DNA of 64,000 bases, from assembly GCA_943735955.1 (NCBI GenBank), contig OX030968.1:2374747-2438746 (forward strand). Reading direction: 5' to 3'. Every line of letters begins with the position of its first letter. The stretch's first letter is position 1. The notes beneath the pieces are model-generated. The model saw nothing but the letters and a program-made list of their open reading frames with translations. It searched no databases and was not told where the DNA came from. Positions 1-12,700 of this stretch are shown in pieces. The stretch comes from Piscicola geometra (Eukaryota; Annelida; Clitellata; Hirudinida; Piscicolidae). The translations under genes were made by a program, and so were the position numbers.

Positions 1-3000
1 AGTAGCAGTGTTGGTAGTAGTTGAAATAGTTGAGATAGTAGTAGTAAAAGTTGTTGTAATAGTACCTATGTTGGTAGTAGTTGAAATAGTTGAGGTAGTA
101 GTAGTAAAAGTTGTTGTAATAGTACTTATGTTAGTAGTAGTTGAAATAGTTGAGTTAGTAGTAGTAATAAATGTTGTAGTAGTTGCAGTGTTAGTAGTAG
201 TAGTAGCTGTGTTGGTAGTAGTTGAAATAGTTGTGGTAGTAGTAGTAATAGTTGTTGTAGTAGTTGCTGTGTTAGTAGTAGTAGTAGCTGTGTTGGTAGT
301 AGTTGAAATAGTTGTGGTAATAGTTGTTGTAGTAGTACCTGTGTTGGTAGTAGATGAAATAGTAGAAGTAGAAGTAATTATAGTTGTTGTAGTAGTTGCA
401 GTGTTGGTAGTGGTAGTAGCAGTGTTGGTAGTAGTTGAAATAGTTGTTGTAGTAGTTGCAGTGTTGGTAGTGGTAGTAGCAGTTTTGGTAGTAGTTGAAA
501 TAGTTGAGGTAGTAGTAGTAATAGTTGTTGTAATAGTACCTGTGTTGGTAGTAGTTGAAATAGTAGAAGTAGAAGTAATAATAGTTGTTGTAGTAGTTGC
601 AGTGTTAGTAGTAGTAGTAGCTGTGTCGGTAGTAGTTGAAATAGTAGAGGTAGTAGTACTAATAGATGTTGTAGTAGTTGCAGTGTTAATAGTAGTAGTA
701 GCTGTGTCGGTAGTAGTTGAAATAGTAGAGGTAGTAGTAGTAATAGTTGTTGTATTAGTTGCAGTGTTGGTAGTGGTAGTAGCAGTGTTGGTAGTAGTTG
801 AAATAGTTGTAGTAGTAGTTGCAGTGTTGGTAGTGGTAGTAGCAGTGTTGGTAGTAGTTGAAATAGTTAAGGTAGTAGTAGTACTAGTTGTTGTAATTGT
901 ACCTGTGTTGGTAGTAGATGGAATAGTTGAGGTAGTAGAAGTAATAGTTGTTGTAGTAGTTGCAGTGTTAGTTATAGTAGTAATAGTTGTTGTAGTAGTA
1001 GCTGTGTTGGTAGTGGAAGTGGCTGTGTTAGTGGTGGTAGTAGCAGTGTTGGTAGTAGTTGAAATAGTTGTAGTAGTAGTTGCAGTGTTGGTAGTGGTAG
1101 TAGCAGTGTTGGTAGTAGTTGAAATAGTTAAGGTAGTAGTAGTACTAGTTGTTGTAATAGTACCTGTGTTGGTAGTAGATGGAATAGTTGAGGTAGTAGT
1201 AGTAATAGTTGTTGTAGTAGTTGCAGTGTTAGTTATAGTAGTAATAGTTGTTGTAGTAGTAGCTGTGTTGGTAGTGGAAGTGGCTGTGTTGGTAGTGGTA
1301 GTAGCAGTGTTGGTAGTAGTTGAAATAGTTGAGGTAGTAGTAGTAAAAGTTGTTGTAATAGTACCTATGTTGGTAGTAGTTGAAATAGTTGAGGTAGTAG
1401 TAGTAAAAGTTGTTGTAATAGTACTTATGTTGGTAGTAGTTGAAATAGTTGAGGTAGTAGTAGTAATAAATGTTGTAGTAGTTGCAGTGTTAGTAGTAGT
1501 AGTAGCTGTGTTGGTAGTAGTTGAAATAGTTGTGGTAGTAGTAGTAATAGTTGTTGTTGTAGTTGCAGTGTTGGTAGTGGTAGTAGCAGTGTTAGTAGTA
1601 GATGAAATAGTTGAGGTAGTAGTAGTAATAGTTGTTGTAGTAGTTGCAGTGTTAGTAGTAGCTGAAATAGTAGAGGTAGTATTACTAATAGTTGTTGTAG
1701 TAGTTGCTGTGTTAGTAGTAGTAGTAGCTGTGTTGGTAGTAGTTGAAATAGTTGGGGTAATAATTGTTGTAGTAGTACCTGTGTTGGTAGTAGATGAAAT
1801 AGTAGAAGTAGAAGTAATTATAGTTGTTGTAGTATTTGCAGTGTTGGTAGTGGTAGTAGCAGTGTTGGTAGTAGTTGAAATAGTTGTAGTAGTAGTTGCA
1901 GTGTTGGTAGTGGTAGTAGCAGTGTTGGTAGTAGTTGAAATAGTTAAGGTAGTAGTAGTACTAGTTGTTGTAATAGTACCTGTGTTGGTAGTAGATGGAA
2001 TAGTTGAGGTAGTAGTAGTAATAGTTGTTGTAGTAGTTGCAGTGTTAGTTATAGTAGTAATAGTTGTTGTAGTAGTAGCTGTGTTGGTAGTGGAAGTGGC
2101 TGTGTTAGTGGTGGTAGTAGCAGTGTTGGTAGTAGTTGAAATAGTTGAGGTAGTAGTAGTAATAGTTTTTGTAGTAGTTGCAGTGTTGGTAGTAGTTGAA
2201 ATAGTTGAAGTAGTAGTAGTTGTAGTTGTTGTAGTAGTCGCTGTGTTGGTAGAGGAAGTGGCTGTGTTGGTGGTGGTAGTGGCTGTGTTGGTGGTGGTAG
2301 TAGCAGTGTTGGTAGTAGTTGAAATAGTTGAGGTAGTAGTAGTAATAGTTGTTGTAATAAATGCAGTGCTGGTAGTGGTAGTAGCAGTGTTGGTAGTAGT
2401 TGAAATAGTTGAGGTAGTAGTAATAATAGTTGTTGTAATATTTGCAGTGCTGGTATTGGTAGTAGCAGTGTTGGTAGTAGTTGAAATAGTTGTTGTAGTA
2501 GTTGCAGTGTTGGTAGTGGTAGTAGCAGTGTTAATAGTAGTTGAAATAGTTGAGGTAAAAGTAATACTAGTTGTTGTAGTAGTAGCTGTGTTGGTAGTGG
2601 TAGTTGCTTTGTTGGTGGTGGTAGTAGCAGTGTTGGCAGTAGTTGAAATAGTTGAGGGAGTAGTAGTACGAGTTGTTGTAGTAGTTGCAGTGTTAGTAGA
2701 AGTAGTAGCTGTGTCGGTAGTAGTTGAAATAGCTGAGGTAGTAGTAGTAATAGTTGTTGTAGTAGTAGCTGTGCTGGTAGTAGTTGAAGTAGTTGAGGTA
2801 GTAGTAGTAATAGTTGTTGTAGTAGTACCTGTGTTGGTACTAGATGAAATAGTAGAAGTAGAAGTAATAATAGTTGTTGTAGTAGTTAAAATAGTAGAGG
2901 TAGAAGTATTAATAGTTGTTGTAGTAGTAGCTGTGTTTGTAACGGTATTAGCTGTGTTGGTAGTAGTTGAAATAATAGAGGTAGTAGTATTAATAGTTGC

Positions 3001-3790
3001 AGTGTTAGTAGAAGTAATAGCTATGTCGGTAGTAGTTGAAATAGTAGTGATTGTTGTTGTAGCAGTAGCTATGCTGGTAGTGGTAGTAGCTGTGTTGATA
3101 GTAATGGTTGCTGTGTTGGTAGTTGTAGTAGCTATGCTGGTAGTAGTAGTAGCAGTGTTGGTAGTAGTAGTAGCAGTGTTGGTGGTGGTAATTGCTGTTG
3201 TGGTAGTGGTAGTAGCTGTGTTAGTGGTGGTAGTTAATGTGTTAGCAGTGGAAGTTGCTGTGTTGGTAGTAGTTGAAAGAATAGAGATAGTAGTAGTAAT
3301 AGTTGTTGTAGTAGTAGCTGTGTTGGTAGTGATTGAAGAAGTAGAAGTAATAGTAGTTTTTGTAGTCGTAACTGTGCTGATAGTAGAAGTTGCTGTGTTG
3401 GTAGTGGTAGTTGCTAGGCTTGTAGTTGTAGTAGCAGTGTTGGTAGTAGTAGTGGCAGTGTTAGTGGTGGTAGTAGCTGTGTTAGTGGTGGTAGTTGATG
3501 TGTTGGTAGTGGTAGTGGCTGTATTGGTAGTAGTTGAAAGAATAGAGGTAGTAGTAGTGATAGTTGTTATAGTAGTTGCAGTGTTAGTAGTAGTAGTAAC
3601 TTTATCGGTAATAGTTGAAATAGTTGAGGTAGTAGTAGTAATAGCTGTTGTTGTATTATCAGTGCTGGTAGTGGTAGTAGGTGTTTTTGTAGTGGTTAAA
3701 AGAAGAGAGGTAGTAGTTGTAATAGTTGTTAAAGTAGTTGCAGTGTTAGTTGTAGTAGTAGCTGTGTTGATAGTAGTTGTCGTGTTCGTA
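1..3790 (-). repeat. 21-bp-type Thr/Asn/Ala coding repeats of gene A
   Basis: The left 3.8 kb of gene A exon 2 has a different repeat from the 42-bp array: 7-residue units like TNTATTT mixed with TISTTT-type blocks, close to the units of gene B and lacking the regular Asp. Plus-strand stops in this frame (TGA, TAA, TAG) fall on the complement of Ser and Leu codons and do not break the minus-strand frame. Confidence 0.85.
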
Positions 3791-6700
3791 TCAGTGGTAC
3801 TTGTTGTTGTTGTAGATGTTGTAGTGGTTGTTGTAGTTATTGTAGACGTTGTAGTGGTTGTATCAGTGCTAGTTGAAGTTATAGTAGACGTTGTTGTGGT
3901 TGTATCAGGGATAGTTGTAATTTTAGTAGACGTTGAAACGGTCGTATCAGTAGTGGTTGAAGTTGTTACAGATGTTGGAGTGGTCGTATCAGTGGTTGTT
4001 GCGGGTGTAGTCGACGTTGTTGTGGTTGTATCATTGGTAGTTGTAGTTGTAACAGATATTGTCGTGGTCGTATCAGTGGTGGTTGAAGTTGTAGTAGACG
4101 TGGTAGTGGACGTATCAGTGGTTGTTGAAACTGTTGTAGACGTTTTACTTGTCGTATCAGTAGTTGTTGAAGACGTTGTAGTGGTTGTATCAGTGGTAGT
4201 TGTAGTTGTAGTAGACGTTGTTGTGGTTGTATCTGTGGTAGTTGAAGTTATTGTAGACGTTGTTGTGGTCGTATCAGTAGTTGTTGAAGTTGTTACAGAC
4301 GTTGTTCTGGTTGAATCAGTGGTAGTTGTAGCTGTAACAGACGTTGTCGAAGTCGTATCAGTGGTAGTTGTAGGTGTAGTAGACGTTGTAATAATTGTAT
4401 CAGTGGTAATTATAGTTGTAACAGACATTGTCGTTGTCGTATCAGTGGTAGTTGTAATTGTAGTAGACGTTGTAGTGGTTGTATCAGTGGTAGTTGTAAT
4501 TGTAGTAGACGTTGTAGTGGTTGTATCAGTGGTAGTTGGAGGTGTAGTAGACGTTGTTGTGGTTTTATCAGTGGTGGTTGAGGTTGTTGTAGACGTTGTT
4601 GTGGTCGTATCAGTGGTTGTTGTAAATGTAGTAGACGTTGTTGTGGTTGTATCAGTGGTGTTTGCGGTTGTTGTAAACGTTGTAGTGGTCGTATCAGTGG
4701 TAGTTGTAATTGTAGTAGACGTTGTTGTGGTTGTATCAGTGGTGTTTGCGGTTGTTGTAAACGTTGTAGTGGTCGTATCAGTGGTAGTTGTAATTGTAGT
4801 AGACGTTGTTGTGGTTGTATCAGTGGTGGTTGCGGTTGTTGTAGACATTGTAGTGGTTGTATCAGTGGTAGTTAGAGTTGTAACAGACGTAGTCGTATCA
4901 GTGGTAGTTGTAAGTGTAGTAGACGTTGTAGTGGTCGTATCAGTGGTAGTTGGAGGTGTAGTAGACGTTTTTGTGGTTGTATCAGTAGTTGTTGTAATTG
5001 TAGTAGACGTTGTTGTGGTTGTATCAGTGGTGGTTGCGGTTGTTGTCGACGTTGTAGTGGTTGTATCAGTGGTAGTTGTAATTGTAGTAGACGTTGTTGT
5101 GGTTGTATCAGTGGTGGTTGCGGTTGTTGTTGACGTTGTAGTGGTCGTATCAGTAGTAGTTATAGTTGTAACAGACGTTGTCGTTGTCGTATCAGTGGTA
5201 ATTGGAAGTGTTGTAGACGTTGTTGTGGTTGTATCAGTGGTGGTTGCGGTTTTTGTAGCCGTTGTAGAGGTCGTATCAGTGGTAGTTATAGTTGTAACAG
5301 ACGTTGTCGTTGTCGTATCAGTGGTAGTTGTAACTGGAGTAGACGTTGTTGTGGTTGTATAAGTGGTGGTTGCGGTTGTTGTAGACGTTGTTGTGGTCGT
5401 ATCAGTGGTAGTTGTAATTGTAGTAGACGTTGTTGTGGTTGTATCAGTGGTGGTTGCGGTTGTTGTAGACGTTGTAGTGGTCGTATCAGTGGTAGTTATA
5501 GTTGTAACAGACGTTGTCGTTGTCGTATTAGTGGTAGTTGTAAGTGTAGTAGACGTTTTAGTGGTCGTGTCAGTGGTAGTTGGAGGTATAGTAGACGTTG
5601 TTGTAGTTGATTCAGTAGTGGTTGCGGTTGTTGTAGACGTTGTAGTGGTTGTATCAGTGGTTGTTGTAATTGTAGTAGACGTTGTTGTGGTTGTATCAGT
5701 GGTGGTTGTAATTGTAGTATACGTTGTGGTGGTCGTATCAGTGGTAGTTGTAATTGTAGTAGACGTTTTTGTGGTTGTGTCAGTGGTGGTTGCGGTTGTT
5801 GTAGACGTTGTAGTGGTCGTATCATTGGTAGTTATAGTTGTAACAGACGTTGTCGTTGTCGTATCAGTGGTAATTGGAGGTGTTGTAGACGTTGTTGTAG
5901 TTGTATCAGTGGTAGTTGTAACTGGAGTAGACGTTGTAGTGGTCGTATCAGTGGTTGTTGTAAAAGTAGTAGACGTTGTTGTGGTTGTATCAGTGGTGGT
6001 TGCGGTTGTTGTCGACGTTGTAGTGGTTGTATCAGTGGTAGTTGTAATTGTAGTTGACGTTGTTGTTGTTGTATCAGTGGTGGTTGCGGTTGTTGTTGAC
6101 GTTGTAGTGGTCGTATCAGTGGTAGTTATAGTTGTAACAGACGTTGTCGTTGTCGTATCAGTGGTAGTTGGAGGTGTAGTAGACGTTGTTGTAGTTGTAT
6201 CAGTGGTGGTTGCGGTTGTTGTAGACGTAATAGTGGTCGTATCAGTGGTAGTTGTAATTGTAGTAGACGTTGTTGTGGTTGTATCAGTGGTGGTTGCGGT
6301 TGTTATAGACGTTGTAGTGGTCGTAGCAGTGGTAGTTACAGTTGTAACAGACGTTGTCGTTGTCGTATCAGTGGTAGTTGTAATTGTAGTAGACGTTGTG
6401 GTGGTCGTATCAGTGGTAGTTGGAGATGTAGTAGACGTTGTTGTGGTTGTATCAGTGGTGGTTGCGGTTGTTGTAGACGTTGTCGTTGTCGTATCAGTGG
6501 TAGTTGTAATTGTAGTAGACGTTGGCGTTGTCGTATCAGTGGTAGTTGGAGGTGTAGTGGACGTTGTTGTGGTTGTATCAGTGGTGGTTGCGGTTGTTGA
6601 AGACGTTGTAGTGGTTATATCAGTGGTAGTTATAGTTGTAACAGACGTTGTCGTTGTCGTATCAGTGGTAGTTGTAATTGTAGTAGACGTTGTGGTGGTC

Positions 6701-9700
6701 GTATCAGTGGTAGTTGTAATTGTAGTAGACGTTGTTGTGGTTGTATCAGTGGTGGTTGCGGTTGTTGTAGACGTTGTAGTGGTCGTATCAGTGGTAGTTA
6801 TAGTTGTAACAGACGTTGTCGTTGTCGTATCAGTGGTAGTTGGAGGTGTAGTAGACGTTGTTGTGCTCGTATCAGTAGTGGTTGCGGTTGTTGTAGACGT
6901 TGTAGTGGTCGTATCAGTGGTAGTTGTAACTGTAGTAGAGGTTGTAGTGGTCGTATCAGTGGTAGTTGTTATTGTAGTAGACGTTGTTGTGGTTGTATCA
7001 GTGGTGGTTGCGGTTGTTGTAGACGTTGTAGTGGTCGTATCAGTGGTAGTTGGAGGTGTAGTAGACGTTGTAGTGGTCGTATCAGTGGTAGTTGGAGGTG
7101 TAGTAGACGTTGTTGTGCTTGTATCAGTAGTGGTTGGGGTTGTTGTAGATGTTGTAGTGGTCGTACCAGTGGTAGTTGTAACTGTAGTAGACGTTGTAGT
7201 GGTCGTATCAGTGGTTGTTGTAATTGGAGTAGACGTTGTTGTGGTTGTATCAGTGGTGGTTGCGGTTGTTGTAGACGTTGTTGTGGTTGTATCAGTGGTG
7301 GTTGCGGTTGTTGTAGACGTTGTAGTGGTTATATCATGGGTAGTTATAGTTGTAACAGACGTTGTCGTTGTCGTATCAGTGGTAGTTGTAATTGTAGTAG
7401 ACGTTGTGGTGGTCGTATCAGTGGTAGTTGTAATTGTTGTAGACGTTGTTGTGGTTGTATCAGTGGTGGTTGCGGTTGTTGTAGACGTTATAGTAGTTAT
7501 ATCTGTGGTAGTTATAGTTGTAACAGACGTTGTCGTTGTCTTATCAGTGGTAGTTGTAATTGTAGTAGACGTTGTAGTGGTCGTATCAGTGGAAGTTGTA
7601 ATTGTAGTAGACTTTGTTGTGGTTGTATCAGTGGTGGTTGTGGTTGTTGTAGACGTTGTAGTGGTTATATCAGTGGTAGTTATAGTTGTAACAGACGTTG
7701 TCGTTGTCGTATCAGTGGTAGTTGTAATTGTATTAGACGTTGTGGTGGTCGTATCAGTGGTAGTTGTAATTGTAGTAGACGTTGTTGTGGTTGTATCAGT
7801 AGTGGTTGCGGTTGTTGTAGACGTTGTAGTGGTCGTATCAGTGGTAGTTGAAGATGTAGTAGACGTTGTTGTGGTTGTATCAGTGGTGGTTGCGGTTGTT
7901 GTAGACGTTGTAGTGGTCGTATCAGTGGTTGTTGTAATTGGAGTAGACGTTGTTGTGGTTGTATCAGTGGTGGTTGCGGTTGTTGTAGACGTTGTTGTGG
8001 TTGTATCAGTAGTGGTTGCGGTTGTTGTAGACGTTGTAGTGGTTATATCAGTGGTAGTTATAGTTGTAACAGACGTTGTCGTTGTCGTATCAGTGGTAGT
8101 TGTAATTGTAGTAGACGTTGTGGTGGTCGTATCAGTGGTAGTTGTAATTGTTATAGACGTTGTTGTGGTTGTATCAGTAGTGGTTGCGGTTGTTGTAGAC
8201 GTTGTAGTGGTCGTATCAGTGGTAGTTGTAACTGTAGTAGACCTTGTAGTGGTCGTATCAGTGGAAGTTGTAATTGTAGTAGACTTTGTTGTGGTTGTAT
8301 CAGTGGTGGTTGCGGTTGTTGTAGACGTTGTAGTAGTTATATCTGTGGTAGTTATAGTTGTAACAGACGTTGTCGTTGTCTTATCAGTGGTAGTTGTAAT
8401 TGTAGTAGGCGTTGTGGTGGTCGTATCAGTGGAAGTTGTAATTGTAGTAGACTTTGTTGTGGTTGTATCAGTGGTGGTTGTGGTTGTTGTAGACGTTGTA
8501 GTGGTTATATCAGTGGTAGTTATAATTGTAACAGACGTTGTCGTTGTCGTATCAGTGGTAGTTGTAATTGTATTAGACGTTGTGGTGGTCGTATCAGTGG
8601 TGGTTGCGGTTGTTGTAGACGTTGTAGTGGTCGTATCAGTGGTAGTTGTAATTGGAGTAGACGTTGTTGTGGTTGTATCAGTGGTGGTTGCGGTTGTTGT
8701 AGACGTTGTAGTGGTCGTATCAGTGGTAGTTGAAGATGTAACAGATGTTGTCGTTGTCGTATCAGTGGTAGTTGGAGGTGTAGTAGACGTTGTTGTGGTT
8801 GTATCAGTAGTGGTTGCGGTTGTTGTAGACGTTGTAGTGGTCGTATCAGTGGTAGTTGTAACTGTAGTAGACGTTGTAGTGGTCGTATCAGTGGTAGTTG
8901 TAATTGTAGTAGACGTTGTGGTGGTCGTATCAGTGGTAGTTGTAATTGTAGTAGACGTTGTTGTGGTTGTATCAGTGGTGGTTGCGGTTGTTGTAGACGT
9001 TGTAGTGGTAGTATCAGTGGTAGTTATAGTTGTAACAGATGTTGTCGTTGTCGTATCAGTGGTAGTTGGAGGTGTAGTAGACGTTGTTGTGGTTGTATCA
9101 GTAGTGGTTGCGGTTGTTGTAGACGTTGTAGTGGTCGTATCAGTGGTAGTTGTAACTGTAGTAGACGTTGTAGTGGTCGTATCAGTGGTAGTTGTAATTG
9201 TAGTAGACGTTGTGGTGGTCGTATCAGTGGTAGTTGTAATTGTAGTAGACGTTGTTGTGGTTGTATCAGTGGTGGTTGCGGTTGTTGTAGACGTTGTAGT
9301 GGTTATATCAGTGGTAGTTATAGTTGTAACAGACGTTGTCGTTGTCGTATCAGTGTTAGTTGTAATTGTATTAGACGTTGTGGTGGTCGTATCAGTGGTA
9401 GTTGTAATTGTAGTAGACGTTGTTGTGGTTGTATCAGTGGTGGTTGCGGTTGTTGAAGACGTTGTAGTGGTCGTATCAGTAGTAGTTGAAGATGTAGTAG
9501 ACGTTGTTGTGGTTGTATCAGTGGTGGTTGCGGTTGTTGTAGACGTTGTAGTGGTCGTATCAGTGGTTGTTGTAATTGGAGTAGACGTTGTTGTGGTCGT
9601 ATCAGTGGAAGTTGTAATTGTAGTAGACTTTGTTGTGGTTGTATCAGTGAAGGTTGCGGTTGTTGTAGACGTTGTAGTGGTTATATCAGTGGTAGTTATA

Positions 9701-12700
9701 GTTGTAACAGACGTTGTCGTTGTCGTATCAGTGGTAGTTGTAATTGTATTAGACGTTGTGGTGGTCGTATCAGTGGTTGTTGTAATTGGAGTAGACGTTG
9801 TTGTGGTTGTATCAGTGGTGGTTGCGGTTGTTGTAGACGTTGTAGTGGTAGTATCAGTGGTAGTTATAGTTGTAACAGATGTTGTCGTTGTCGTATCAGT
9901 GGTAGTTGGAGGTGTAGTAGACGTTGTTGTGGTTGTATCAGTAGTGGTTGCGGTTGTTGTAGACGTTGTAGTGGTCGTATCAGTGGTAGTTGTAACTGTA
10001 GTAGACGTTGTAGTGGTCGTATCAGTGGTAGTTGTAATTGTAGTAGACGTTGTGGTGGTCGTATCAGTGGTAGTTGTAATTGTAGTAGACGTTGTTGTGG
10101 TTGTATCAGTGGTGGTTGCGGTTGTTGTAGACGTTGTAGTGGTTATATCAGTGGTAGTTATAGTTGTAACAGACGTTGTCGTTGTCGTATCAGTGTTAGT
10201 TGTAATTGTATTAGACGTTGTGGTGGTCGTATCAGTGGTAGTTGTAATTGTAGTAGACGTTGTTGTGGTTGTATCAGTGGTGGTTGCGGTTGTTGAAGAC
10301 GTTGTAGTGGTCGTATCAGTAGTAGTTGAAGATGTAGTAGACGTTGTTGTGGTTGTATCAGTGGTGGTTGCGGTTGTTGTAGACGTTGTAGTGGTCGTAT
10401 CAGTGGTTGTTGTAATTGGAGTAGACGTTGTTGTGGTTGTATCAGTGGTGGTTGCGGTTGTTGTAGACGTTGTTGTGGTTATATCAGTGGTTGTTATAGT
10501 TGTAACAGACGTTGTCGTTGTCGTCTCAGTGGTAGTAGTAATTGTAGTAGACAATGTGGTGGTCGTATCAGTGGTAGTTGTAATTGTAGTAGACGTTGTT
10601 GTGGTTGTATCAGTGGTGGTTGAGGTTGTTGTAGACGTTGTAGTGGTCGTATCAGTGGTAGTTGAAGATGTAGTAGACGTTGTTGTGGTTGTATCAGTGG
10701 TGGTTGCGGTTGTTGTAGACGTTGTAGTGGTCCTATCAGTGGTTGTTGTAATTGGAGTAGACGTTGTTGTGGTTGTATCAGTGGTGGTTGCGGTTGTTGT
10801 AGACGTTGTTGTGGTTGTATCAGTGGTGGTTGCGGTTGTTGTAGACGTTGTAGTGGTAGTATCAGTGGTAGTTATAGTTGTAACAGATGTTGTCGTTGTC
10901 GTATCAGTGGTAGTTGGAGGTGTAGTAGACGTTGTTGTGGTTGTATCAGTAGTGGTTGCGGTTGTTGTAGACGTTGTAGTGGTCGTATCAGTGGTAGTTG
11001 TAACTGTAGTAGACGTTGTAGTGGTCGTATCAGTGGTAGTTGTAATTGTAGTAGACATTGTGGTGGTCGTATCAGTGGTAGTTGTAATTGTAGTAGACGT
11101 TGTTGTGGTTGTATCAGTGGTGGTTGCGGTTGTTGTAGACGTTGTAGTGGTTATATCAGTGGTAGTTATAGTTGTAACAGACGTTGTCGTTGTCGTATCA
11201 GTGTTAGTTGTAATTGTATTAGACGTTGTGGTGGTCGTATCAGTGGTAGTTGTAATTGTAGTAGACGTTGTTGTGGTTGTATCAGTGGTGGTTGCGGTTG
11301 TTGAAGACGTTGTAGTGGTCGTATCAGTAGTAGTTGAAGATGTAGTAGACGTTGTTGTGGTTGTATCAGTGGTGGTTGCGGTTGTTGTAGACGTTGTAGT
11401 GGTCGTATCAGTGGTTGTTGTAATTGGAGTAGACGTTGTTGTGGTTGTATCAGTGGTGGTTGCGGTTGTTGTAGACGTTGTTGTGGTTATATCAGTGGTT
11501 GTTATAGTTGTAACAGACGTTGTCGTTGTCGTATCAGTGGTAGTTTGAGGTGTAGTAGACGTTGTTGTGGTTGTATCAGTAGTGGTTGCGGTTGTTGTAG
11601 ACGTTGTAGTGGTCGTATCAGTGGTAGTTGTAACTGTAGTAGACGTTGTAGTGGTCGTATCAGTGGTAGTTGTAATTGTAGTAGACGTTGTTGTGGTTGT
11701 ATCAGTGGTGGTTGCGGTTGTTGTAGACGTTGTAGTGGTTATATCAGTGGTAGTTATAGTTGTAACAGACGTTGTCGTTGTCGTATCAGTGGTAGTTGTA
11801 ATTGTAGTAGACGTTGTGGTGGTCGTATCAGTGGTAGTTGTAAATGTAGTTGACGTTGTTATGGTTGTATCAGTGGTGGTTGCGGTTGTTGTAGACGTTG
11901 TAGTGGTCGTATCAGTAGTAGTTATAGTTGTAACAGACGTTGTCGTTGTTGTATCAGTGGTAGTTGGAGGTGTAGTAGACGTTGTTGTGGTTGTATCAGT
12001 AGTGGTTGCGGTTGTTGTAGACGTTGTAGTGGTCGTATCAGTGTTAGTTGTAACTGTAGTAGACGTTGTAGTGGTCGTATCAGTGGTAGTTGTAATTGTA
12101 GTAGACGTTGTTGTGGTTGTTTCAGTGGTTGTTGCGGTTGTTGTAGACGTTGTAGTGGTCGTATCAGTGGTAGTTATAGTTGTAACAGACGTTGTCGTTG
12201 TCGTATCAGTGGTAGTTGGAGGTGTAGTAGACGTTGTTGTGGTCGTATCAGTGGTAATTGTAATTGTAGTAGACGTTGTTGTGGTTGTATCAGTGGTGGT
12301 TGCGGTTGTTGTAGACGTTGTATCAGTTGATGTTATAGTTGTAACAGATGTTGTCGTTGTCGTATCAGTGGTAGTTGTAATTGTAGTAGACGTTGTAGTG
12401 GTTGTATCAGTGGTAGTTGTAATTGTAGTCGACGTTGTTGTGGTTGTTTCAGTGTTGGTTGCGGTTGTTGTAGACGTTGTAGTGGTCGTATCAGTAGTAG
12501 TTATAGTTGTAACAGACGTTGTCGTTGTCGAATCAGTGGTAGTTGTAATTGTAGTAGACGTTGTAGTGGTCGTATCAGTGGTAGTTGGAGGTGTAGTAGA
12601 CGTTATTGTGGTTGTTTCAGTGGTGGTTGCGGTTGTTGTAGACGTTGTAGTGGTCGTATCAGTGGTAGTTGTAATTGTAGTAGACGTTGTTGTGGTTGTA

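Noticed and set aside
7336..11853. Cys/Arg/Gly/Ser-rich plus frames (7336-7851, 11545-11853) resembling a cysteine-rich repeat protein
   Set aside because: Another shadow frame of the same 42-bp unit, open only where Ser/Gly-type codons happen to lack stops.
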